From a virus: DNA of 29,526 nt. Numbering within the stretch: position 1 is the stretch's first letter; each line of letters opens with the position of its first letter. The DNA lies in the IMG/VR virus record IMGVR_UViG_3300032516_000129, positions 1 to 29,526 of that record; one strand, given 5' to 3'. The translations under genes and the position numbers were made by a program. Of this stretch, positions 1 to 8,735 are shown one piece after another. The notes beneath the pieces were generated by a model. That model was given only the letters and a program-made list of their open reading frames with translations, did no database searches and had not been told where the DNA came from.

Positions 1-1812
1 GCCTACCTTCGTGTCCACCGGGCTGATGTAGTCCCAGGCATCAGGCTCCGTACCGGACTGTGGCCAGCACTTGAAGTAGCTCTGGCCAGCATCGTCGATC
101 TCCATCTTGAGGTATCGCCACTCGCCCGTGGTCCCCCCGATGGCTTCCTTCCAGACGTCAGACCCAGTGAAGGGTGGATCGGGGGCCGGGCCAGGTGAGA
201 AGTGGTAGCTGACCGCCCGCACCAGCGGGTTGAGTGACCATATCGGGGACTGCCCGACGCCCGGGCTGTCCCTGGCGAAGCCAAACATTATGTTCCACCC
301 CAGGGTCCAGCCAGTGGGGACCTGCATCCTCCATAGCCATTGCGTCTGGAACGGGCGGGTATACGGGAACGGCAGCATCCCTTCGCCGAGGCTGTCGCCC
401 GGGACATCGATGGGGTAGCCCACGTCTGCCTCGACCCCGAAGTCATTGTCGACGTAGAACTGGACGGTATGACCGCCCTGTGGGTTGTTGGCTATGTCCC
501 ACAGGTAGCCAGAGGTGGCGGTCCCCCAGCCAAAGCCGTCCGGGATCAGGTAGAACAACCTGTCGAACTCGTCGATCGAGCGGACGATCCCGGTCGGCGG
601 CGGGTCGTCCTTGCGGTTGTTCGTGTCGTCATCGTCAACGGGATCGACACGCCCGAACGGGACGTCGATGTTGTGGCTGAGATGCAGCTCCCACCTGGCT
701 GACGTGGGGGTCGGGAACGTGATCGTCACGGTCCGGATGGGGACGTTGTCCTGGTATGAGTAGACCGTGCTCTCGAAGTCGACGACCTGGGCTGCCCGGA
801 ACCCCTGCCGGAACACGGTGCAGGAGAGGAAGTCCTGGTCGTCCTTGTGGCCCCGGCGATGCGATGGCGAACCCAGGACGTAGGTGCGGGCGCGCCGAAG
901 GACAGTGGCCTCCTTCCAGGAGCCCGAGAACTGGTCAGCCCACTGGAAACGCCCATGAAGCGCGACCGAGGCTGCATCCTCGTACCTGGCAAAGACCGGA
1001 TCGGACGAGCCCTTGCCAGCGCCCCAGACAAGGGCATCGTTCGCCATGGCATCGGCCTTGCTCGAGATCTCCATCTCCCGGTAGCCCACATCGCCAGCGG
1101 TCAGCGGATGGTCCGTCAGCCGGTAGGGAGCCGTGGCAGCCGAGTCGTCTGCATAGACGAGGTATCCATCCGGGTCGATGTAGAAGACGCCGCCAGTGAT
1201 CTGGCAGATGTCCGTGAAGAGCACCGACAGCGGCTCGCCGACCGAACCGACCAGGAACTCCTGCTCCGGATCCGGTGATGCGATCGTCTGCACCTTGGTC
1301 GTATCCGGGAACTCGCCGTCGTACAGCATGGGCAGGCCACCGACGTCCACGAACTTCTCGACGAAGTCCTGGATGACGTCCTTGTCCAGCGTGCCAGCCG
1401 GGTAGATGGGGAACCGCTTGTTGCTCGATGGGTTCGCACGCTTGTACAGGTAGCGCCGCTGGAAGGCCAGGTTGACATCGGCGCCGTTGAGGACCCAGAA
1501 GCGAGGCGTGGTGGCAGGCGTCTGCGTGTCGTCGACCGGGAAGGCATACACCACGCTGGCTGCCATCACCCAGCCTCTCCACTCGGGGATGCCATCGATA
1601 TAGAGGACGAGGGTGCCCCCGGCATGGAAGAACCCCGGCACCATCTCGTTGGTGTCGTGGTCGTAGTACTGCGGCGGGAAGATGTGGTCGACATCCTTGA
1701 CCCGGAGGATCGCCTCTCCCGGGTTGCCGTCCGTCCTGGTCGTGAACGAGGCATCGGCCAGGATCGTCCAGGGGGCGATGTCGTTCCCCTCGTAGATGAT
1801 CTCGATGATCAT
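1..1812 (-). CDS. Minor tail protein (3' end outside window)
   Basis: An open frame from ATG at 1812, overlapping the tape measure stop by four bases (ATGA), runs 604 codons without a stop to the left edge, so the C terminus is missing. It starts MIIEIIYEGNDIAPWTIL, like distal-tail/minor tail proteins. A middle part (about 150-300) has FVEKFVDVGGLPMLYDGEF, VGEPLSVLFTDICQITGG and FYIDPDGYLVYADD, fitting the tail-hub type of fold. The last part (about 480-604) is concanavalin-like, with YLKMEIDDAGQSYFKCWP and GTEPDAWDY, a pattern common in actinophage minor tail proteins. It probably forms part of the tail tip and contacts the host. The plus-strand and other minus-strand frames here are shadows. 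Confidence 0.85.
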   Translation of the reverse strand, partial: MIIEIIYEGNDIAPWTILADASFTTRTDGNPGEAILRVKDVDHIFPPQYYDHDTNEMVPGFFHAGGTLVLYIDGIPEWRGWVMAASVVYAFPVDDTQTPATTPRFWVLNGADVNLAFQRRYLYKRANPSSNKRFPIYPAGTLDKDVIQDFVEKFVDVGGLPMLYDGEFPDTTKVQTIASPDPEQEFLVGSVGEPLSVLFTDICQITGGVFYIDPDGYLVYADDSAATAPYRLTDHPLTAGDVGYREMEISSKADAMANDALVWGAGKGSSDPVFARYEDAASVALHGRFQWADQFSGSWKEATVLRRARTYVLGSPSHRRGHKDDQDFLSCTVFRQGFRAAQVVDFESTVYSYQDNVPIRTVTITFPTPTSARWELHLSHNIDVPFGRVDPVDDDDTNNRKDDPPPTGIVRSIDEFDRLFYLIPDGFGWGTATSGYLWDIANNPQGGHTVQFYVDNDFGVEADVGYPIDVPGDSLGEGMLPFPYTRPFQTQWLWRMQVPTGWTLGWNIMFGFARDSPGVGQSPIWSLNPLVRAVSYHFSPGPAPDPPFTGSDVWKEAIGGTTGEWRYLKMEIDDAGQSYFKCWPQSGTEPDAWDYISPVDTKVG

Positions 1813-4800
1813 GACTGGTTGGTTGCGAAGATCGCGGCCCTCCGGTTGAGGCGGTCCTCGACCCGGCGTGCGATCCGCTCCGCTACGGCATCGACGTCGC
1901 TCGTCTCGCGGACGCGCCAGTCGCCGCTGATGTTGACGTTGACGCTGGTGCCGCCCCCGCCCCCACCGAACATGGCGCCCATCGGCACCCGTCGCGGGTT
2001 CCGCAGGACGGCGACATGCTCGTTGCCAGCCTCGCCGACGGTCATGGACGTCCCGCCGCGGGTGTCGAAGACGGTCCCCCGGGCATGCTTGTTCACGAAG
2101 CCCGGGAAGAGTCCCTGGATGCCCTGCTGAAGCGAGACGAGACCGTCAAGAAGGCTGCCGACCGCGGTGCCCGTCCCTATGGCCCCGGACCCCTTGTCGC
2201 CGCCCGCGCCAGTGCCAGTGCCAGTGCCGGTGTCAGGTGCGGCCGTCGGCACCAGGGCTGCCAGGGTGGTCTGGTACTTGGTGGTCAGGTTCGCAAGGCT
2301 GGTGTCGACCTCCTTGTTGAAGGCCGCGCTGAACTTGCCGGTAGCAGCCTCGATCTCGGCCTCGGTGGAGATGGCCATGTTGTGGATCCCAAGCCCAAGG
2401 TCCTTGAAGGTGTCAGCCATCTGGACCTTCATGTTCAGGGCCTGCTGCTTGAGGTCGACGACCTGGTTGAGCCCCTTGACGTCGACCTCGATGGCGTGAC
2501 CGGCCATCGTGCTCTTGAGCGCAGCCACCGCATCCAGCGATGCACGGCTGAACTCGATCTTCTGGATCTGGATCCCGGTGCCGAACTGCTTCTTGTTGAT
2601 GTCCAGGAGACGCTGCTGCTGCTTGGCCTCGTAGTCGGCATCACGGGCCCGGCTGGCACGCTCCGTGGCCGTGGCCCCGGGAGTGCTCAGGCGGCTCACC
2701 GCGCGGGAGAAGTTGAGCTGGCGCTGGCTCATGGCCAGCTGGATCCGGTCTGCCTCCCGGGACGAGAGCAGCTGTTCCTTCTGGAGCTGCCCCAGCTTCG
2801 TGGCGACGACGACCTGGTCCTGGTACCGGGCGGTCCCCTTCTCGGTGAAGCCGACCAGGGCACGCACGATCGTCGACCGCTTGCCCTCCATGGCCAGCGC
2901 GTCGCCCAGGGATCTCTTCTGCAGCATCAGGTCGCGGTTGTACTGTGCCTGGGCCAGCCCGCCGGTCTCCTTGCCAGCCCGCTCCTTCAGGTCCCGGATC
3001 TCGTTCCCCAGGGACTTGATGGCTGCGATCTGGTCGGGCGGTACCTTCAGGTCGGCCCACGCCTTGTCGCCTATCGCCTGCAACGCCTGGAGTTCCTTCC
3101 GGGCGTCATTGGTGGCGGACGCGTACGTCTTGACCGACATCGTGACCGTTGGGTCGACCGCGCTGAACTGGGGCCCCAGGGCGCCCAGCGTCTGGGAGCC
3201 GACCGCGGACTGCGCGACAGATGCCTTCGATGCCAGCGGGTTGACGGCCAGGTTCTCGGCGAACGACGTAGGGATGGTCGTGGTGCGAGCTAGCGCCGCC
3301 TGGGACTCGAGCGCGTGGATCTGTGCCTGCAGGCCACGCTGCATGCTCTGCAGGAGATAGCCCGGGTCCTGGATGTTCTGGCCCTTGAGCTGGCCCTCGA
3401 AGAGGTTGTTGATGTCCCTGGCCGAAGACACGGTCGCGCCGGTCCCGGTCTGGGCAGAGATGCCAGCCTGCCGATACTTGTCAGCGATCGGGCCCGCGAC
3501 CCCGGCAGCGATCATCGCCTTGTAGGTCTGCTCGATCTCCTTGGTCTTGGTCGGGTCGTAGACCAGCTTCCCGAACTCGGACCCCGCCTTGGTCACCGTC
3601 TCGTTGAAGACCTTGACCGTGTCGATGATGTCGGCCGGTCCGGATGCGTCCCCCGTAGTGGCATGCCGGGACTCGTCGACGAGCTTCAGGATGTTGGCGT
3701 TCTTGGTCGCCTGGTCGGACCCGCCCAGGTTCTCGCCAGCGATCTGGAAGAGCTTCTGGACGTTGTTCGGGATCGCTCCGACCGAGTTCGCCTCGGGGTT
3801 GGCTGGATTGAATAGGCCTGCCGTCTGCTCGACGGCTCCTGGCGTCTGGCCCAGCCAGTTGAACGGTGTCCCGGGCAGGACGCCGTTACCCATGCCGATG
3901 CCGATGCCGACCTGGTGGTTGCCACCTTCCGGACCGCCGCGGTCTACACGACGCCCCGCCCGGATCAGGTCGATGGCCGTCTGGAGGTTCTTGTTGCCAG
4001 CCTCACGCCCAGCCATCGTCTCGATGCCCGCGGTGTTGAAGCCGCCTGGAAGGCCTGCCGCTCCAGCAGCAGCTGCCACGGTTCCCCTGACGTCACCGCC
4101 GCGCGCCTGGACCTGGGCCCCAAGCTCGCTCGTGACACGGGCTGCCGTACCGGCGAAGCCAGTGAACGCGTCAGCAGCCGGGCCAGCTGCCTTGCCTACC
4201 AGTTCCAGGGCCACCTGGACAGCCGTCATCGCAGCCGTGAACAGCACGGTGCCGCCGATGATGCCTGCCAGGCCAGCCCCCTGCGCCCGGACTGCCTGGA
4301 CCGGAGACAGGATGCCCTTCTGCGCTACCCGGGCAGTGTCGGTGCGCTCGGTAGCGATACGACGCTGGTCAGCGGTCGCCTTGCGCTGGGCAAGGTAGTC
4401 CGCAACGTTCTGCTGACGGGTCTCCAGCTTCTCCGTATCGGTCTTGAACATGTCCTGGCGCCCAGGGCCGACCGTGCCTCGCCGGATGAGCGCGGACTGC
4501 TCCCGGATGGTGGTCAGCTTCTCTTCCTCGGCTGCCGCCATCGATGTCGCGCGGGTAGCCCGCTGCTGGAGGGAGCGAGCCCTGCCAGCCCGCTCCAGGA
4601 TGCCCTTGCGGCCACCGACGAGGGTCTGGGAGATCTGCCCGAAGGCAACCGATGCAGCCCGGACAGGGGACAGCTGGAGGGCCTCGCTGATGCCCGTGTT
4701 GATCTTGTCGAGGTCTTCCCGGAGGGCATCGACGCTCTGGAATGCCTGCTCGCGTCCCTTGATCCTGGATACCGCGCCAGTCCTGGGTGGCCTGACGAGA

Positions 4801-7800
4801 CGGCCACCAGCGACCGGCCCGGCAGCAGCGGCAGCAGCGCCTGCACCGGCAGCAGCTGGTCCGGCAGTGCCTGCCGTGGCGCGCGGCATCCCGGCAGCGG
4901 GAGCGTTCGCACGGGGCACGCGGGGAGAGCCAGCCGCACCACCGCCACTGAACATCCCAGCGAGCTGCTGGGGGTTCGAGAAGGCATTCGGCCAGTTGAC
5001 GACACGGACCGGCTGGGCGTTCTGGGCGATCGACATCGAGGTGCCGCGGAGCAGGGATGTGCCGTGCGCGGTGCCTGCTGCGATACGGCGGCGATTGGCA
5101 TCGCCCATGTACCAGAGGTTGCCGCCCTGGTTGCCGACCGGCCCGCCAGCGACGCGCCTGGACATACCGCCCAGCTGATGGTGCGGGATGATCTGGCCAT
5201 CCTCGGGGAAGCCCCTGACCTCGGGGCCATGCTGCCCGACCATCTCGGCCTGGCCGCTCTTGCCGACGTACATCTCCTCGCCGACTTCACCGACAAGGTA
5301 GGTCTGTTTGCTCAGGCCGAGGCGCTTGGCCGTCAACCAGGAGGAGGGATGGAGGTCGGCCCCGGGGCCCCGGACCTGAGCTGTATAGTCGGTCGTCCGC
5401 AGACGGTCCTTCCAGACTGGACCGCCACCAGCCCGGCCCTGGCGATAGGCCAGCAGGCGGTCGGCAGCAGCACTGCCTGGCGGGGGCTCCATGTCCTCCC
5501 GGACGGCTCCACCAGACTGGGGGCTCCCCCCCTGCATGATGCCTACCAGGGCGTTGTAGTACTGGGACTTCCGCTCGTCCCCTGGCCTGATCGCACCGCC
5601 CTGGTACAGGGTCGACTGGAGGATCCGCCCCAGGAGCCCGCCCATCGGGCCACCCTGGACCGGACCGCCACCCGCCCGTCGCTTCATGGCATCCCGGATG
5701 CCACCGACATTGAAGAACCGGCCTCCGGGCAGAAGGTCATGGGTCGTCGCCTTCAGGCGCGAGTCCTGCATGATCCCGCGTGGCCGGGGCTTGTCCCATG
5801 CCCCATGGGAGCCCGATTGGTATCCCTTCCGGCTATTGCAGCTCGTGCATAGCGTCTGCAGGTTCTGGGGATCCCATGGATCGCCACCATGGGCCTGCGA
5901 GGTGATGTGGTCAGCGGTCAGGAAGTTGCGCTTCTGGGTAGCCTCCAGCCGTCCGATGCCGCAATGCGAGCACCAGGGCTGCGAGCGAAGCTGACCGCTG
6001 CGAAGCTTCTTCCAGGCAGAGCCATTCTCGCGGGCGACGTTGACGTGGCCCTCAGGCGCTCCGCTACTTGCCCCGAACGGGCGCGACAGGAAGCCAGCCT
6101 TGACCGGCCCGCCTGCGGCACGCCTGAATATCGCGGGCGGCTCGGGGAAGGAGCCGGTGGTCCCTGCCGCCGCGGCCTTCTTGGCCTCCTTGAGGATGCG
6201 CTCATTCTCGGAGGACCGGAGGTCATGGGTCTGCGGCAGGTTGTGCTTCTTGACCAGGTCCGCGATGTGCATGGACGGGTCCACGCCACCCAGGCTAGCG
6301 CTGGGGATCGGGGCGCCCTCGCCACCCAGGCGCAGCATCCAGTTGCGCTGGTTCTGGCTTAGCCCTGCCCAGTTCTGCTTGCGCTGCCCGACCTGTTCCG
6401 TGAGCTGCTGCGCCTTCGCCTGGGCAGCCAGCTCGGCCTCTGTCGGCGCACGCTGGGCGACCTGCTGCGGATGGGCGAGGCGGTACTCCATCTCGGTATC
6501 GCGCTGTGCGATCGCCGCAGTCTGGATGGGCCCTGACGACTGGCCCGCGAAGCCAGAGGGCTGGCCCGGGGACGGCTTGTTGATCCGCTTCGGGGGCTCC
6601 CTGCGACTGTCGCGAAACTTCTGGGCCTTCTCGGGGTCCTCTTCCTCGAGCGGGGCAGCAGCGTAGTAGGAGCCGACCCCAGGCAGGTTGACGGGCTGCG
6701 CCTGGATGTTCCCAAGTTCGCCCTTCAGGTCCTCGGCCGACGGCAATGCCTGCTCTTCGAGGCGATCCCGCTGTGCCTGCTGACGCTTCAGGGCAGCATT
6801 GGACTCGGCTGCCGACTGCTGGATCGCCACGGCACCGGTACTCCGGGTGCCAGCGTTGCCCTTGGCCGCAGCCTTCCTGTTCCTTGATGTCGGCGTCTCC
6901 TGGGACGTGATGTCGCCCCGGATCGCGTTGGCGAACCCTGCTCGCAGGAGCATGGCGGGGTCCAGGCTGTATGGGTCAGTCTTGCCGATCTGTGCCCGCC
7001 GCAGCCTCTTCAAACGCTTGGCAGCCTTGGCCGGATCCCCACCGTAGGTGTAGAACGACCCCTCGATACCGCCACCCTCCCACTCGGAGGACAGTGCCTT
7101 GGCAGCTGGGTAATCGCCGCTCATGTGAGCGAACAGCGCATCGGACATGGGCTGGTCCATGGCGGACAACTTCGTGAAGCTGCCATCGTCCCGGACGTCA
7201 GCCAGAGCCTCACGAACCTGCGTGGCGCGCGGAGACTGGTCTGCAGCCAGCATCTCGCCATAGCGACTGGTCTGGAGCTGGGCAAGGATCCCGCCTGGAC
7301 CCATGCGTGCCAGTTCAGCCTGCTGCCTGTGCGCTTCCGGGACCTGTCCGATCGGGCCGAGCTTGACGCCCTTGACGCCCTGGCCGACCTCTGTCAGCAG
7401 GTTGATGTCGCGCGTGGACGAGCGTCGCCCCAGCCCTCGCCCACCCCGGTCTGCCTTGCGCGGCAGGGCCATATGCGCCTGCCTGGCAGCCTCTTCCTCG
7501 GGGCTCAGGGACATGGCCCGGGCGTTCAGGGAGCGGTCTGCCACTTGCCGCTGGACGACGTCGGGAGCAAAGGTGGTCCTGTCGCCAGCAGTCCCGGTCG
7601 CTGTGCCTACACCCCCGCCGCCTGCGACACGCGTGGTGGTGACAGGGGCCCGGAGGGCCTCACGCTCGGCCCGTCGCTGGGCCCGCGAGGCCCTGGCGGG
7701 AGAGTCGGCAGAGGGACGTGTCGAGGGTGCCCCGGTGATGACCGGGGGCGGGATCGACATCCCGGCGTCACGGGCGGCTGCCGCCTGGTGGGCAGCGGTC

Positions 7801-8735
7801 CGGACATCCTGCGTCGAACCACCGGCAGCCCGAACCGCCTGGGCCCGCTGCCGGTTGTGTGTGCCACGGATATGTCCGGTGAGGCTTCCCTCGGACGTGA
7901 ACGCCTTGCCGCACTCAGGGCAGGCGAACCCACCCCTGGCTGCGCCACTGGTCGCCACGCCACTGGTCGCTGCGCCACCACTGGCCGTGACTGTGGCTGC
8001 CTTCACGGTCCTGGGCCTGGTGGCATTGACGGCGGCGATCGCGGTCTTCGCCTGCGCCTCGGAGGCGCTGGCGATGCGTTCCTGGGCCCGGGCGTCGCGC
8101 AGCCTGGCAAACTCGGCCTTGTTGGCAGCACTCCGCTCCGCGCGCGTCTGGCCTGCTGGTCGCCCCTGCCGGACGTTCGCCTCTGCCTGTGTAGCGGCTA
8201 CCTCACTCGACTTGGCGATGCGCTCCTGGGCACGCTGATGCCGGACAGCCGTCTGGCTGCCAGCACCGCCACCGGAAGTGCCCCCGCCGCCTGCCGGGGA
8301 TGCGCCGCCCGCGGCGCCGCCAGGACGCCCGCCACCCCTGTAGACCAGCTCGACCGGGATCTTGATGACCCCGACGTCCTTGGCGATCTGCAGGCCAGCC
8401 GCCCTGGCCCCACCTGCGACATGCAGCTTGACGGGGAGGGTGGTCAGGCCTACCTGCTTGACCAGGCCCGCCGAGAAGTTCTTGGCGGACGCAGCCGAGA
8501 TCGTCGGGGTAAGGACAAGCGTCTTCCCCAGCGTGTCCTTGAGCTTCTTGCCAGCCGCCTCGACTGACGCGGTGCTCGGATTGATCTTGACCGAGAAGGT
8601 GATCTCTCGGGGCTTGCCCTTGTACCCGAAGGCGTCCAGGCGTTCCTTGGCAGCCGTGATCTGCTTGTTGAGGCCCTCGACGTCAACGCCGAGCGCGACA
8701 TAGATGCTGCCGACCTTCTGGCCGTTACCGGACAT
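1809..8735 (-). CDS. Tape measure protein with embedded C2H2 zinc finger and HNH nuclease motif
   Basis: A 2308-residue tape measure protein, the largest gene here, following the chaperone genes and preceding a minor tail gene. The opening VGSIYVALGVDVEGLNKQI is typical of the family. A C2H2 finger lies at 272-293 (C272, C275, H288, H293). An HNH motif lies at 922-970 (zinc Cys C922, C925, C963, C966; D942-H943, N958, N967). Four A-G-G-(G)-P-V modules end at V878, V1026, V1107 and V1200. VGE-x-G-x-E motifs start at V1148 and V2233. A hydrophobic segment lies near 1487-1530, then long helical regions. It ends in an ATGA overlap with the next gene. Expected to set tail length and leave the tail at infection. 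Confidence 0.92.
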   Translation of the reverse strand: MSGNGQKVGSIYVALGVDVEGLNKQITAAKERLDAFGYKGKPREITFSVKINPSTASVEAAGKKLKDTLGKTLVLTPTISAASAKNFSAGLVKQVGLTTLPVKLHVAGGARAAGLQIAKDVGVIKIPVELVYRGGGRPGGAAGGASPAGGGGTSGGGAGSQTAVRHQRAQERIAKSSEVAATQAEANVRQGRPAGQTRAERSAANKAEFARLRDARAQERIASASEAQAKTAIAAVNATRPRTVKAATVTASGGAATSGVATSGAARGGFACPECGKAFTSEGSLTGHIRGTHNRQRAQAVRAAGGSTQDVRTAAHQAAAARDAGMSIPPPVITGAPSTRPSADSPARASRAQRRAEREALRAPVTTTRVAGGGGVGTATGTAGDRTTFAPDVVQRQVADRSLNARAMSLSPEEEAARQAHMALPRKADRGGRGLGRRSSTRDINLLTEVGQGVKGVKLGPIGQVPEAHRQQAELARMGPGGILAQLQTSRYGEMLAADQSPRATQVREALADVRDDGSFTKLSAMDQPMSDALFAHMSGDYPAAKALSSEWEGGGIEGSFYTYGGDPAKAAKRLKRLRRAQIGKTDPYSLDPAMLLRAGFANAIRGDITSQETPTSRNRKAAAKGNAGTRSTGAVAIQQSAAESNAALKRQQAQRDRLEEQALPSAEDLKGELGNIQAQPVNLPGVGSYYAAAPLEEEDPEKAQKFRDSRREPPKRINKPSPGQPSGFAGQSSGPIQTAAIAQRDTEMEYRLAHPQQVAQRAPTEAELAAQAKAQQLTEQVGQRKQNWAGLSQNQRNWMLRLGGEGAPIPSASLGGVDPSMHIADLVKKHNLPQTHDLRSSENERILKEAKKAAAAGTTGSFPEPPAIFRRAAGGPVKAGFLSRPFGASSGAPEGHVNVARENGSAWKKLRSGQLRSQPWCSHCGIGRLEATQKRNFLTADHITSQAHGGDPWDPQNLQTLCTSCNSRKGYQSGSHGAWDKPRPRGIMQDSRLKATTHDLLPGGRFFNVGGIRDAMKRRAGGGPVQGGPMGGLLGRILQSTLYQGGAIRPGDERKSQYYNALVGIMQGGSPQSGGAVREDMEPPPGSAAADRLLAYRQGRAGGGPVWKDRLRTTDYTAQVRGPGADLHPSSWLTAKRLGLSKQTYLVGEVGEEMYVGKSGQAEMVGQHGPEVRGFPEDGQIIPHHQLGGMSRRVAGGPVGNQGGNLWYMGDANRRRIAAGTAHGTSLLRGTSMSIAQNAQPVRVVNWPNAFSNPQQLAGMFSGGGAAGSPRVPRANAPAAGMPRATAGTAGPAAAGAGAAAAAAGPVAGGRLVRPPRTGAVSRIKGREQAFQSVDALREDLDKINTGISEALQLSPVRAASVAFGQISQTLVGGRKGILERAGRARSLQQRATRATSMAAAEEEKLTTIREQSALIRRGTVGPGRQDMFKTDTEKLETRQQNVADYLAQRKATADQRRIATERTDTARVAQKGILSPVQAVRAQGAGLAGIIGGTVLFTAAMTAVQVALELVGKAAGPAADAFTGFAGTAARVTSELGAQVQARGGDVRGTVAAAAGAAGLPGGFNTAGIETMAGREAGNKNLQTAIDLIRAGRRVDRGGPEGGNHQVGIGIGMGNGVLPGTPFNWLGQTPGAVEQTAGLFNPANPEANSVGAIPNNVQKLFQIAGENLGGSDQATKNANILKLVDESRHATTGDASGPADIIDTVKVFNETVTKAGSEFGKLVYDPTKTKEIEQTYKAMIAAGVAGPIADKYRQAGISAQTGTGATVSSARDINNLFEGQLKGQNIQDPGYLLQSMQRGLQAQIHALESQAALARTTTIPTSFAENLAVNPLASKASVAQSAVGSQTLGALGPQFSAVDPTVTMSVKTYASATNDARKELQALQAIGDKAWADLKVPPDQIAAIKSLGNEIRDLKERAGKETGGLAQAQYNRDLMLQKRSLGDALAMEGKRSTIVRALVGFTEKGTARYQDQVVVATKLGQLQKEQLLSSREADRIQLAMSQRQLNFSRAVSRLSTPGATATERASRARDADYEAKQQQRLLDINKKQFGTGIQIQKIEFSRASLDAVAALKSTMAGHAIEVDVKGLNQVVDLKQQALNMKVQMADTFKDLGLGIHNMAISTEAEIEAATGKFSAAFNKEVDTSLANLTTKYQTTLAALVPTAAPDTGTGTGTGAGGDKGSGAIGTGTAVGSLLDGLVSLQQGIQGLFPGFVNKHARGTVFDTRGGTSMTVGEAGNEHVAVLRNPRRVPMGAMFGGGGGGTSVNVNISGDWRVRETSDVDAVAERIARRVEDRLNRRAAIFATNQS
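5826..5972 (-). other. HNH endonuclease motif inside the tape measure
   Basis: Residues 922-970 carry CSHCG, then LTADHITSQAHGGDP, then NLQTLCTSCNSRKG. The two CxxC pairs (C922/C925, C963/C966) fit the zinc site, D942-H943 the first HNH block, N958 the central Asn, and N967 the third position, where N or H is allowed in the McrA-like HNH group. All key residues are present, so activity is plausible. The surrounding frame is continuous, with no intein splice blocks seen. Confidence 0.85.
7857..7922 (-). other. C2H2 zinc-finger motif inside the tape measure
   Basis: Residues 272-293 of the tape measure read CPECGKAFTSEGSLTGHIRGTH, given here by key residues: C272, C275, F279, L285, H288, H293 (C-x2-C-x12-H-x4-H). 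This is the complete classical C2H2 pattern including the conserved hydrophobics. It lies in a Pro/Ala/Arg-rich linker region that otherwise looks disordered. It could bind DNA, RNA or a protein partner. Confidence 0.8.

Noticed and set aside
935-1582. Minus-strand open frame of 215 codons near the left end
   Set aside because: It overlaps in another frame the 604-codon frame of the minor tail protein, which has clear tail-protein motifs and an ATGA link to the tape measure.
2016-3293. Plus-strand open frame of 425 codons
   Set aside because: Antisense to the tape measure; no motif or start signal.
3915-5852. Plus-strand open frame of 645 codons
   Set aside because: It lies opposite the tape measure gene, has a low-complexity composition typical of antisense frames in G+C-rich DNA, shows no recognisable motif, and all supported genes are on the minus strand.
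5826-5972. Intein as explanation of the HNH motif in the tape measure
   Set aside because: No N-terminal Cys/Ser splice block or C-terminal HN-Cys/Ser/Thr block can be seen around the HNH motif, and the flanks are A-G-G-P-V modules instead.
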